Shown here one piece after another: positions 1 to 7,752 of a stretch of 64,000 nucleotides of DNA. The notes under the pieces are model-generated. The model ran no database searches. It was given only the letters and a program-made list of their open reading frames with translations, and was not told where the DNA came from. Both the position numbers and the translations under genes were made by a program. How positions within the stretch are numbered: position 1 is the stretch's first letter; every line of letters starts with the position of its first letter. Origin of the DNA: Planctomycetota bacterium (lineage in GTDB: Bacteria; Planctomycetota; Phycisphaerae; Sedimentisphaerales; Anaerohalosphaeraceae); assembly GCA_019456225.1 (NCBI GenBank), contig VRUI01000009.1:29936-93935 (forward strand), read 5' to 3'.

Positions 1-607
1 TAACAAATACCGCCAGACAAAGACCGATCAGTAAAACCTGAGTAGTCTGAAAAATTTTCAGTTTCTCAGCTATCAAAGCCTGAAGTTCGGTTTCAACATC
101 ATCGGCTAATTTTATAAAATCTTTGAAAATCGCATCATACTGCTGGTCGATCTCACTTCCTATACCGGCCTGATCTTTCATCTCCCATCGCTTTTCAGTG
201 ATCTCTCTAAACTCGGCGATCTTTTCGCGGACAAGTTTGATGTGATCGCGCAACTGGGCATCTTTCAGAGGAATGAATTTACCTTCCGCGCTTTCACCGC
301 CTTCAAGCATCGCCTTTGCATACCAGTCGGAATTATCGATGTGCTCAAAGGAACCTTTCAATAATTCCGGATGATCACCACTGATGACCTCCTCAAACCA
401 CAGGTGCCCTGTCGTAGCTTCCAGCTTAATCTCCATAGCCGCATCGATCAGCGGCGTATAAACCGCCGTCATGTGCCTGCCCATAAAAAGGATAAAGATC
501 ATAGAGGTGACAATAACAATTGTGACAAAACCCAGCAGTAAATACATTTTCCGTATAACTGCCGACTTTTTCTTCCCCAGTTGTTCACGAAAATCGTCTT
601 TTGCCAT
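1..607 (-). CDS. Methyl-accepting chemotaxis or sensor protein, N-terminal part (runs off left edge)
   Basis: The reading frame opens with ATG at 607 and stays open to base 1, so only the first ~202 residues are visible. A short basic N-terminus is followed by a hydrophobic helix (about residues 20-43), a polar, mostly helical segment of about 140 residues, and a second hydrophobic stretch (from about residue 188). This is the periplasmic four-helix sensor layout of chemoreceptors and some histidine kinases. It lies directly downstream of cheD on the same strand, which favours a methyl-accepting chemotaxis protein, the substrate class of CheD. The signalling domain lies outside the window, so a histidine kinase or diguanylate cyclase cannot be excluded. 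Confidence 0.6.
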   Translation of the reverse strand, partial: MAKDDFREQLGKKKSAVIRKMYLLLGFVTIVIVTSMIFILFMGRHMTAVYTPLIDAAMEIKLEATTGHLWFEEVISGDHPELLKGSFEHIDNSDWYAKAMLEGGESAEGKFIPLKDAQLRDHIKLVREKIAEFREITEKRWEMKDQAGIGSEIDQQYDAIFKDFIKLADDVETELQALIAEKLKIFQTTQVLLIGLCLAVFV

Positions 608-702
608 AATACAAGCTCCCAACTTTCTGTTTTAAGGTTGCAGGTTTTCGCACTAATAATCTTGCCAGTTAAGCATCGCGAAAACCTGACAAACATCAGG
701 AT

Positions 703-1197
703 TTACATGTTCATATTCCCAGGCTGCCACAAAAAAGTTTCCCTGCCGTCACCCTCTGTATAGCTGACCTTTCCGCTGGCAACATCCATCATAACACTTT
801 TGCGTTTGATCCCGCCGAGAACCGAAGCTCTGACTGGAATATTTCTTTCTTTCATTATCCCGGTGATCGATTCGATGTTAGACTGGCAAATACTGTCGTC
901 TTCCTTCTCAAGAACATTGCCCCCGCCGACGAGGCAAACCTCGATGTCACCGAGGTCAACTCCAAAGCCTTCCAGGATACCGAGCAGTTCATCAACAGCG
1001 TCTTCGGCATACCTGGTCTTTTCTTTGGTTGCTCCACTCGCCCTGCCCGGAAGCATAATATGAGCTATCGCACCAGCCCGGTCGCGAAAACTGTAAGCAA
1101 CAACGGCAATACACGAACCGATTGCGATAGAACGCAAAACCACAGAATCCCTGCTGCCCTTAACATCACCCGTATTTACATCTATCGTTTTATTCAT
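703..1197 (-). CDS. cheD: Chemoreceptor glutamine deamidase CheD
   Basis: About 164 residues, the usual CheD length. CheD deamidates specific glutamines in chemoreceptors and in some species interacts with CheC. The family signature is visible: the catalytic cysteine in SIAIGSCIAV, then the histidine in AIAHIMLPG, and the glycine-rich VCLVGGGNV strand. I chose the ATG at 1197; a GTG two codons upstream (1203) sits nearer to an AAGGAG that overlaps the stop of the preceding gene and is an alternative. It lies between an orphan membrane protein upstream and the truncated receptor downstream, all on the minus strand. Confidence 0.92.
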   Translation of the reverse strand: MNKTIDVNTGDVKGSRDSVVLRSIAIGSCIAVVAYSFRDRAGAIAHIMLPGRASGATKEKTRYAEDAVDELLGILEGFGVDLGDIEVCLVGGGNVLEKEDDSICQSNIESITGIMKERNIPVRASVLGGIKRKSVMMDVASGKVSYTEGDGRETFLWQPGNMNM

Positions 1198-1212
1198 AAA
1201 CACAAAAAGGAA

Positions 1213-1803
1213 TTACTCCTTGCTGTCACCCTTTAATCGACTTACAGCTTTTACTATAACTGCCGCAACGATACCGGAAAGCGAACCGAAGAACAGGTAT
1301 AAAAGCGCCCTTGACATCATACCGTCGGCGCCGAAAAGATTATGCGGAGAAATACCCGCCGGAAGAAACATCCGCTTAACCAGGCAGATAAGATTGGCCA
1401 ATCCGCCGGCAACTGCGAGCAGAAGGATCATGGAAAATAACGAAACCTTGTTCTTCTCGATATAATTTGCGACCACGTCAAGAACTCCACCGGCAACGGC
1501 GATCAATGGAAAACCGATAAGCCCGCCTGCAAGATTTGCTCCAAGCGAATACGCCGTCATCGCCGCGAACATTCCGCCTGCTGAAGTGCCGATCTTTGCA
1601 CCGGTGCGAAACCTTGCGATAAGAAGCGGCGTCATCCACATAAAAGCTTTATGCCCGGACCAACCCAGATTCAGCTTTATGCAGGCGATAAACAAACCCG
1701 AAAATATTCCGACGGATATACAGACAAGCGTCTTTTTAAACTGGTCGCTGTGAACTAAACCGGCAGCATTACTTTTTTTTGCGGTCGACTGGGATCCAGA
1801 CAT
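1213..1803 (-). CDS. Multi-pass membrane protein of unknown function
   Basis: About 196 residues with roughly six hydrophobic helices (around residues 20-45, 50-62, 75-90, 93-115, 122-150 and 165-190) and a basic C-terminus. I do not recognise the family. The size and six-helix plan resemble substrate-binding components of ECF-type transporters, but no diagnostic motif was seen. The start at 1803 has GGAG about 12 bases upstream; an ATG at 1824 is in frame. Either way it overlaps the end of the upstream TiaS-like gene (by 35 bases with the chosen start), which suggests translational coupling and a shared role. Confidence 0.7.
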   Translation of the reverse strand: MSGSQSTAKKSNAAGLVHSDQFKKTLVCISVGIFSGLFIACIKLNLGWSGHKAFMWMTPLLIARFRTGAKIGTSAGGMFAAMTAYSLGANLAGGLIGFPLIAVAGGVLDVVANYIEKNKVSLFSMILLLAVAGGLANLICLVKRMFLPAGISPHNLFGADGMMSRALLYLFFGSLSGIVAAVIVKAVSRLKGDSKE

Positions 1804-2479
1804 TTTCTTTTTCACTCCATTCAACTTTTAACACGGCTTTACCATTTTTCAGGCCGGGTCTCGCCCAGCCGAGCGTATCACAAACAGCATCATCAAGCGG
1901 CTCATGTAAGCAGCCTGCATACTCGATCTCGACCCCGATATCCGAAAGGTCGGCTTTACTTACCCGTTGCGGAAGATCGCGAAGTCCCGGCATATCAATA
2001 AACCGTCCGTCATTACCGCCGGCCCTGAGCCCTACAGAGCCAAGAGCGCCGATAACACCCTGGCAATTCCCGCCAAGGCCGTACAGTTTCACACCGCCGC
2101 TTTTTGCTATTTTAAACGAATCTGCGATCTTGACCACTATTTTTTGTGCGGTTTTGCCAAATTCTGTAATTTCGGCGTTTACATCGTCACAATATGCGAT
2201 GCAAACACCCGGATCGGACCCTTCGGCCGAGATATCGGCGATATAGTCGAATACGAAATCAACCGCCTCGATCCCCCCGGCCCGCGAAACACCAATACAC
2301 GCCCCGCTGTTATGAGAGGTATAAGGAATCGCATCGTCAACCAGAAACTGATGCCGGGTAACACCACGCGACTGAAAACCCATACCAACAAGAACCCCGC
2401 AAAGCTTACGCGCAATATGCCCGGTCCCCGGACTGTCCAGGTTATCAGTATCATCAATACCAATCAAAATAGTTCGCAT
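1769..2479 (-). CDS. TiaS-like protein (tRNA-Ile2 agmatidine synthetase N-terminal family)
   Basis: About 236 residues starting MRTILIGIDDTDN. The IDDTDN signature, the following GTGHIARKL, and VTRHQFLVDD...YTSHNSGACI match the N-terminal region of archaeal TiaS (COG1571), which puts agmatine on C34 of tRNA-Ile2. Bacteria normally use TilS/lysidine instead, and this protein is much shorter than the ~420-residue archaeal enzyme: it lacks the C-terminal OB-fold and zinc-ribbon regions. A tRNA-modifying role is therefore doubtful; it may be a related nucleotide-binding enzyme. AGGTGA lies just upstream of the ATG at 2479; a GTG two codons earlier is the alternative start. It overlaps the membrane-protein gene downstream. 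Confidence 0.72.
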   Translation of the reverse strand: MRTILIGIDDTDNLDSPGTGHIARKLCGVLVGMGFQSRGVTRHQFLVDDAIPYTSHNSGACIGVSRAGGIEAVDFVFDYIADISAEGSDPGVCIAYCDDVNAEITEFGKTAQKIVVKIADSFKIAKSGGVKLYGLGGNCQGVIGALGSVGLRAGGNDGRFIDMPGLRDLPQRVSKADLSDIGVEIEYAGCLHEPLDDAVCDTLGWARPGLKNGKAVLKVEWSEKENVWIPVDRKKK

Positions 2480-2507
2480 AATCACCTAATCGCTAATTGC
2501 CAATCGC

Positions 2508-3104
2508 TTATCGAAACATCTCCTTCGGGCCTTCTTTCACCATATGCACCGAACCGTCAAGTGTCGCATAATTGACACCTTTTTTATGCCACCTGTGTGC
2601 TGTAGGAATACCAGAAAACCAGGCATCACTAAAAACCAGAGTCTCACCGTTCATTGAATCCGTTATTTCTCTTGACCAGGGTATGTCTTTGCGAAGAAAC
2701 TTGCTCAAGTATGACAGTGTTGCTCTTTCGCTGTAGGAAAAGTAAAAATAGCCAATATTGCCGGCGGCCAAATTCTCCGGCGAAAACTTAAGCTCATCCT
2801 TTTTTTCACTTGGACAAAAATAAATCTTTTCATTGCTTATATATTTACCGCTCCTTAGTTTGTCGATCAATAACGTATGCGGATTATGAAGCTTGCCGCT
2901 GACAGGCAATCTTGAGTTATAATCGTTAGCATACGCCCTGCAGCCCAGCAGCAGATTTTTCAGATTACTCCTGCACACAATCAATCTGGACTGATCTTTT
3001 GCGCGCCCTGCCGCAGGGACAATTATAGCCAGCAAAAAGCTTATTATTGCAATTACAATCAATAACTCTACCAATGTAAAACCTTTTTTAAAGCCTTTAG
3101 ACAA
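2508..3104 (-). CDS. Type II secretion/pilin-like protein (pseudopilin, H-X9-DG type)
   Basis: 198 residues. The N-terminus KGFTLVELLIVIAIIS is a prepilin peptidase site and N-methylation helix. The C-terminal part carries HKKGVNYATLDG, an H-X9-DG motif characteristic of the large families of pilin-like proteins in Planctomycetes. The start is a TTG at 3104 (no ATG lies before the prepilin motif), preceded by AGGAG ten bases upstream and two bases after the stop codon of the secreted dockerin gene. Export and anchoring as a minor pilin or pseudopilin is expected; the partner is probably the neighbouring secreted protein. Confidence 0.85.
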   Translation of the reverse strand: MSKGFKKGFTLVELLIVIAIISFLLAIIVPAAGRAKDQSRLIVCRSNLKNLLLGCRAYANDYNSRLPVSGKLHNPHTLLIDKLRSGKYISNEKIYFCPSEKKDELKFSPENLAAGNIGYFYFSYSERATLSYLSKFLRKDIPWSREITDSMNGETLVFSDAWFSGIPTAHRWHKKGVNYATLDGSVHMVKEGPKEMFR

Positions 3105-3106
3105 TT

Positions 3107-4009
3107 CTATCTCACTCCTGTAAGCCAGTATTTGGACACTACAGCGAGATCTGCCAGATCCACCTTCAGATCTTTATTGAGATCGGCATCGATCGTAACG
3201 GCAAATGTTGAAACCTTTTTCCTGGTATTATTTGGATCTATAAATGCCCTGTTAGTGTGATAGATTTCCGGACCACCGGTAGCAGGTGCCAGACCATAGA
3301 CGCTGAAAACAACAGGTGCTTTCAAGGAACTAAATGAGTATTCAACATTTATCGTATTGCCATATAGGGGATCACCTGCATAGCCCAAAGGATCGCCCAT
3401 TCCGGATACCCCGTAAACCGTGACCATTGCACTTTCGTGTGCGTATGTAATAGTCTCGACATTCGGTTCCGTATCTGAATAGAAGCCGCTCGGCCTGCCG
3501 AAATCTCCATCATAAAAAGCAAAATGATTCGGGTCAAAAACGTAAGCAGGCTGGCCCTGCAAATTAAGGCTCATTGAAAAATCAGTTCCCAGATTATCGT
3601 CAGCGACTGCAGCCAAAATAAAAATATTTGTGAACCTGTTACTAGCGCCCGTATTTATAATAGAAAAACTGCCTGCCATATCCCTGGAAACCATATGACC
3701 TTCCATTATGCCCCCATGAATAAATTTCAACGCATTCATACCTCTGGCCTTACCATCTGCACTCTCTTCAAGAAATGAAATTTTATATGACTTGTCAATA
3801 TCAATATCAGCCTGCCAGTTTACCGGATACAAATTCGGATCATCGCCATCGGCGTAATCAATCCACCAGTTTTCTGTCAGTACATCCCAGGGCTTATCCC
3901 AATCAATCGGATCGGCCGCGCAAACACTGCAAAAAACCATCGTAAACACAAATAAACCGACAAATAGCACTGATTTATTAGTTCTTGTCATCATAATTCC
4001 CTTTTTCAT
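3107..4009 (-). CDS. Secreted protein with C-terminal dockerin-like repeat
   Basis: 300 residues. A basic start and a hydrophobic stretch (LFVGLFVFTMVFCSVCA) form a signal peptide with cleavage near residue 31. The body is a beta-rich, Asp/Asn-rich domain I cannot assign. The last ~25 residues, DLNKDLKVDLADLAVVSKYW, have the DxNxDxxVDxxDL calcium-loop pattern of half a dockerin, common at the C-termini of Phycisphaerae exported proteins. The ATG overlaps the stop of the upstream regulator gene (TAATG), so translation is likely coupled. Function unknown; possibly a surface or polysaccharide-associated protein. Confidence 0.8.
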   Translation of the reverse strand: MKKGIMMTRTNKSVLFVGLFVFTMVFCSVCAADPIDWDKPWDVLTENWWIDYADGDDPNLYPVNWQADIDIDKSYKISFLEESADGKARGMNALKFIHGGIMEGHMVSRDMAGSFSIINTGASNRFTNIFILAAVADDNLGTDFSMSLNLQGQPAYVFDPNHFAFYDGDFGRPSGFYSDTEPNVETITYAHESAMVTVYGVSGMGDPLGYAGDPLYGNTINVEYSFSSLKAPVVFSVYGLAPATGGPEIYHTNRAFIDPNNTRKKVSTFAVTIDADLNKDLKVDLADLAVVSKYWLTGVR

Positions 4010-4383
4010 TACTGTTTCAATTCAAAGTTTTCTAAATATTTACTGTAAGCAGTTTCGGCTGCATCTTCTACATCACGATGAAATTTCGAGTACGCTTCTA
4101 CCCAGGCCTTACCCTGCTCCGTTAAATTGCTGTGACCGTGCGTTTTACCGCCCCGCGATTTGGTCACCAGTGGGAATTTGAGACATTCTTCAGCGTTTTT
4201 CAGATTACCCCACGCCTTGCGGTAGCTTATTCCGAGCTTCTCGCAGGTCGATTTAAGCGATTCGGTTTTTTCAATAGCCTCAAGCAGCTGCCACTTGCCG
4301 TCACCAAACGAACTATCCGATTGTTCCGCCGATAACCACAGCTTCAGTCGCAGTCTAAGCCTTTTATTACGAGATTTATCCAT
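4009..4383 (-). CDS. ModE-type winged helix-turn-helix regulator
   Basis: 124 residues with the LysR/ModE-like winged helix: a strand-helix start (RLRLKLWL), DGKWQLLEAIEKTESLKSTCEKLGIS and then YRKAWGNLKNAEE as recognition helix, with an RGGKTHGHSNLTEQGKAWVEAY wing (given here only as landmarks around residues 80-105). There is no molybdate-binding TOBE domain, so this is a single-domain relative of the ModE N-terminus. It is the first gene of a coupled group with a secreted dockerin protein and a pseudopilin, an unusual partnership for this type of regulator. It may control that group or simply be co-transcribed. Confidence 0.78.
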   Translation of the reverse strand: MDKSRNKRLRLRLKLWLSAEQSDSSFGDGKWQLLEAIEKTESLKSTCEKLGISYRKAWGNLKNAEECLKFPLVTKSRGGKTHGHSNLTEQGKAWVEAYSKFHRDVEDAAETAYSKYLENFELKQ

Positions 4384-4681
4384 TTCAAATTCCCAGGTTA
4401 ATCTTCAATTAATCTTATCTATGCTCTGGAATACCTCTGTTATACCGCAAAGCCGATATGCTTGCTCAAACATATCGAAGTCCAAAAAAAAACACCTTAA
4501 TCAGGAATTGATTGGTTTAATTCAGAAATCCATCCGGTTTAACACTCAAAACATCCATGTCCCGCCCGGAAAAACGGCGATATTACTGCAGATATCACCC
4601 CGACAGGTTTTGTAAATGTTAACATAAAAAACCTGTTTGTCACGTAGGAATTTCAAAAAAACTAAAATTATCAGCGGCTAG

Positions 4682-4873
4682 CTATTCCTCGTCTGTGAGA
4701 ATAATGGCGTCGACAGGACAGTCATACGCAGCCTCTTCGACCTGCTCTATCAGCGTGGAAGGAACCTTTTCGACCAGTGTAATGGCAATATCTTCACCCA
4801 TCTCGAACACATCAGGACAGGTATCAACACAAACTCCGCAAGAAATACAGGTATCTTCGATTCGTACAAACAT
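4682..4873 (-). CDS. Single-cluster [4Fe-4S] ferredoxin
   Basis: 63 residues. Cysteines in CISCGVC (9, 12, 15) plus the CP at about residue 52 form one [4Fe-4S] site, and Cys19 is the additional conserved cysteine often seen in Desulfovibrio/Thermotoga-type ferredoxins. The acidic surface and length fit a soluble one-electron carrier for an anaerobic or facultative metabolism. It stands alone between the ModE-type gene and the SRP RNA. Confidence 0.93.
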   Translation of the reverse strand: MFVRIEDTCISCGVCVDTCPDVFEMGEDIAITLVEKVPSTLIEQVEEAAYDCPVDAIILTDEE

Positions 4874-5030
4874 AGCAAACCCCCAAAAAAGAACAGTAAA
4901 TAGACGACCAATGCGGTCGCTATAAGCACATTAATAGAGATATCGGCAAATATTCAGCAAATATGAAAAGGTTTTTCTGGAAATTATCACGACAATTGCT
5001 ATACTACCAAGACTCAATAATAAATTGAAA

Positions 5031-5128
5031 TGGTCGGGTCCCATACAAGTCGGGCACGTGAATTTGGTCAGACGGGGAACCGAGCAGCCATAAGCGATCG
5101 CTCAGCTGTGTATGGTAAACCCGGCCAC
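5031..5128 (+). ncRNA. ffs: Bacterial small signal recognition particle RNA (4.5S-type)
   Basis: The ends pair (TGGTCGGGT..CCATACA with TGTATGG..ACCCGGCCA). The apical domain IV reads GGTCAGA-CGG-GGAA-CCG-AGCAGCC, matching the universal GGUCAG...GGAA...AGCAGCC core. The GGAA tetraloop is closed by a CGG/CCG stem instead of the common UCC/GGA, a compensated change. A run of five T follows the closing stem. Its position directly before dnaX-recR is the synteny seen in many bacteria. It binds Ffh, whose receptor FtsY is encoded at 32.7 kb. Confidence 0.93.
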
Positions 5129-5163
5129 CTTTTTGAATGTATAATAGACATTAGGCATTTGTC

Positions 5164-6795
5164 ATGGCATATACTGTTTTAGCTCGGCGTTACCGTTCAC
5201 AAACATTCGACGATGTTGTCGGACAGGATGCTGTTGCGCAGACTTTGCGTAATGCTATTGAGAGTGATCGAGTTGCTCATGCTTACCTGTTTAACGGTAC
5301 TCGCGGGGTTGGTAAGACTACTATGGCCCGGGTTCTGGCAAAATCACTTAATTGCCTTGAGTTTGACGCCCCGACGCTTACCCCCTGCTGCAAATGCGAC
5401 AGCTGCGTAAACGTCAACACAGGCGAGGACCTTGACGTTATCGAGATCGATGGTGCCTCTAACAACAGCGTTGACGATATCCGCGAACTCCGCCAGAATG
5501 CGATCTATCGCCCGGCTCGCTCAAGGTTTAAGATCTACATCATTGATGAAGTCCATATGCTAAGCCCTAATGCGTTTAACGCCCTGCTGAAGATCCTCGA
5601 AGAACCCCCTGAGCACGTAAAATTCATCTTCGCTACGACCGAACCAAACAAGATACTGCCGACAGTCCAGTCACGCTGCCAGCGATTTGACTTTAACAGC
5701 ATCTCGCCGCCGATAGTCGGCGCTCAGCTGAAAAAAATTCTGAAAAGCGAAAAGATCAAGGCCGACGACGATCTTATACTGCATTTATCAAGACTGGCCA
5801 ACGGTTCGATGAGAGACGCTCTCAGCTTGCTCGACCAGCTCATCAGCACCGGCATAGAGCCGCTGACTGTCGAACTGCTCGAAGAATTCCTCGGCGAACC
5901 GAACCGGGCAAAGATCTGCAACCTCCTCGACCGCATTTCTGAAAAGGACGCCGCCGAGGTGCTCAATATAGTAGATTCACTGCTGAAAACCGGGCTGACC
6001 TGCATCCAGATCGCCGATTCGCTGATAAGCTGCATGCGTGATCTGATGGTCATCTCAGCCGCCGGCGACAGCAGCGAACTGCTGATGCTTACCGCCGACG
6101 AGAAAAAGGCAATGACCGCCGTCTCGCAGAAATTCGACATACCCGCCCTGATATTCAGCATTACAACGCTGGAAAAACTCCGCTGGACGATCAAGAACAG
6201 CGAATCGGCAAGGGCATTGCTGGAAGCGTCGATGCTGAGACTTGCACTTAGCGAACACTTCCTCGGCGTCGAAAAGCTGATCAACCAACTCAAACAAAGC
6301 ATCGCAAGGCCGACAGCAGCAGGAGCGGGGCAAGTAAAAAAAAAATTAACCGCTGAGCCGGCAATTAACGATATACCTGCCGCCGTTGAGACGATAGCGG
6401 CAAGCGAACTGACCCTGGAATCAATAAATCAAAACTGGCCAACCATCGTCTCTACCGCAAAAGGGATGACAGCCTCGATGCTCAAAAACGGCGTGCCGGC
6501 CCAATACACCGGCGGGACGCTTACGGTAAACTTCGAGCAGGAATTCAACAGGGTCGGCTGCCATGACAGACATGATGAAATATGCAAAATTTTCAGGGCG
6601 GCGACGGGCGCATCGATAAAGATGAAATTCGAATTGCAAAACGGCGCCGATAAAGCACCGGCTGCTCCAGCCGGTAACAGGCCAATAAACTCAAGCAAAC
6701 GCCAGGAAATCCTCGACGACCCCGACATTAAAACAATAATAGCAGGCCTGAACGCAACAGTATCGAGCATAGAACTGGCAAAAGAGGAACAATGA
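5164..6795 (+). CDS. dnaX: DNA polymerase III subunits gamma/tau
   Basis: 543 residues, the clamp-loader ATPase. Walker A GTRGVGKTT (about residue 45), four zinc-binding cysteines in CCKCDSC and the preceding NC, Walker B IIDEVHML, sensor-1 TTEPNKI and the SRC arginine-finger motif are all present. Residues ~1-370 cover domains I-III; the remainder is the variable tau-specific part. An A10 tract after codon 390, preceded by an internal AGGAG, would allow slippage to a ~395-residue gamma form (see separate feature). The TGA overlaps the ATG of recR. ybaB, often found between these genes, is absent. Confidence 0.96.
   Translation: MAYTVLARRYRSQTFDDVVGQDAVAQTLRNAIESDRVAHAYLFNGTRGVGKTTMARVLAKSLNCLEFDAPTLTPCCKCDSCVNVNTGEDLDVIEIDGASNNSVDDIRELRQNAIYRPARSRFKIYIIDEVHMLSPNAFNALLKILEEPPEHVKFIFATTEPNKILPTVQSRCQRFDFNSISPPIVGAQLKKILKSEKIKADDDLILHLSRLANGSMRDALSLLDQLISTGIEPLTVELLEEFLGEPNRAKICNLLDRISEKDAAEVLNIVDSLLKTGLTCIQIADSLISCMRDLMVISAAGDSSELLMLTADEKKAMTAVSQKFDIPALIFSITTLEKLRWTIKNSESARALLEASMLRLALSEHFLGVEKLINQLKQSIARPTAAGAGQVKKKLTAEPAINDIPAAVETIAASELTLESINQNWPTIVSTAKGMTASMLKNGVPAQYTGGTLTVNFEQEFNRVGCHDRHDEICKIFRAATGASIKMKFELQNGADKAPAAPAGNRPINSSKRQEILDDPDIKTIIAGLNATVSSIELAKEEQ
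6321..6356 (+). promoter_or_regulatory. Candidate slippage/frameshift site in dnaX producing a gamma form
   Basis: Ten consecutive A (6336-6345) read GTA AAA AAA AAA in the tau frame. In the -1 frame translation would stop at TGA 6354-6356 after three codons; in the +1 frame it stops at once at TAA 6347-6349. AGGAG lies at 6321-6325, ten bases before the run, like the internal Shine-Dalgarno that stimulates the E. coli dnaX frameshift. A weaker hairpin (6378-6383 with 6397-6402) lies downstream. The product would be ~394-397 residues, ending just after domain III. Inferred from sequence only. Confidence 0.6.
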
Positions 6796-7397
6796 ATCCA
6801 GCATATACAGACAGTTTGAACGAATTGATGGAACAGTTTGGCAAGCTTCCGGGTATCGGGCCCAAGACCGCCGAGCGGCTTGCTTTTCATGTTCTAAAGA
6901 CCGATACGGATAAGGCTCTTAAGCTTGCCGCCGCTATCAGCAATGTTAAGAAGAATACCAGGGCATGCACCGTTTGCTGCAATCTTGCCGAGAGTGAGCT
7001 TTGCAAGATATGCTCAGACGCCGGCCGTGACCGGTCGATAATCTGTATTGTCGAGCAGTCGAAGGATATTATCAGCCTGGAAAAGACGGGGTTGTGCAAG
7101 TGGGTCTATCATGTTCTCGGCGGTCATATCGCACCGCTGGAAGGGGTCGAGCCATCGGACCTGACGATAGACCAGCTGCTAAAACGCATCCGCACCGGCG
7201 AGGTCAAAGAGGTGATAATGGCGACGAACCCGAACATAGAGGGCGACGGAACTTCACTGTATATAAGCTCGCTGCTGCGATCACTGCCGGTGAAGATAAC
7301 CCGCCTGGCGCGGGGGCTGCCGTCGGGATCAAATATCGAGTTTGCCAGCGGCAAGATACTGGCCGACGCGATCATGGGGCGATCTACGCTGGAGTAG
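6792..7397 (+). CDS. recR: Recombination mediator protein RecR
   Basis: 201 residues, standard length. Order of parts: helix-hairpin-helix LPGIGPKTAERLAFHVL near the N-terminus, a four-cysteine zinc finger (CTVC...CKIC), then a Toprim domain with the IVEQSKD and YHVLGG motifs, and the Walker-B-like end. With RecO/RecF it loads RecA on gapped DNA. The ATG overlaps the dnaX stop (ATGA), so translation is coupled to dnaX. Confidence 0.96.
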   Translation: MNPAYTDSLNELMEQFGKLPGIGPKTAERLAFHVLKTDTDKALKLAAAISNVKKNTRACTVCCNLAESELCKICSDAGRDRSIICIVEQSKDIISLEKTGLCKWVYHVLGGHIAPLEGVEPSDLTIDQLLKRIRTGEVKEVIMATNPNIEGDGTSLYISSLLRSLPVKITRLARGLPSGSNIEFASGKILADAIMGRSTLE

Positions 7398-7640
7398 CGA
7401 AAGCAAATACCTCTGGGCATTACAGATAACTCCTCGAAAAACTACACCTTTACTACACCGTTTCTACACCGCTTTTTTGGTTGCGATTTTTTAAATATCC
7501 GGAATATCCTTTGAATATTGCGATTTGCGGGTTTAATGGGGGGTTTTTGGGCAATTATGGCTATCTTGCTCAAACGTAGCTGGAATATTCGTGCAACTTA
7601 TTTCTGACGCACCCTATAGTGCCCGTACTGAAGGATGTTC
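7398..7640. other. Gene-free interval downstream of recR
   Basis: No open frame with coding character, no clear hairpin terminator. It contains two short direct repeats of CTACACCG-type sequence near 7441-7475. The next gene is preceded by its own promoter (7641-7669). Confidence 0.5.
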
Positions 7641-7669
7641 TTGACTTTTCACGTAGATTTTAGTATAAT
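7641..7669 (+). promoter_or_regulatory. Sigma-70 type promoter of the DUF3616/dockerin gene
   Basis: TTGACT (7641-7646), a 17-base spacer and a perfect TATAAT (7664-7669). It lies about 84 bases before the ATG at 7753, giving an untranslated leader of about 75 bases. Confidence 0.65.
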
Positions 7670-7752
7670 AATTGTTTATGAAATTTCAATGCGATTGACA
7701 CGCGGTCGGGTTTTTATTTATTTTTCGAACATTTATCCTGGAGTCTTTATTG

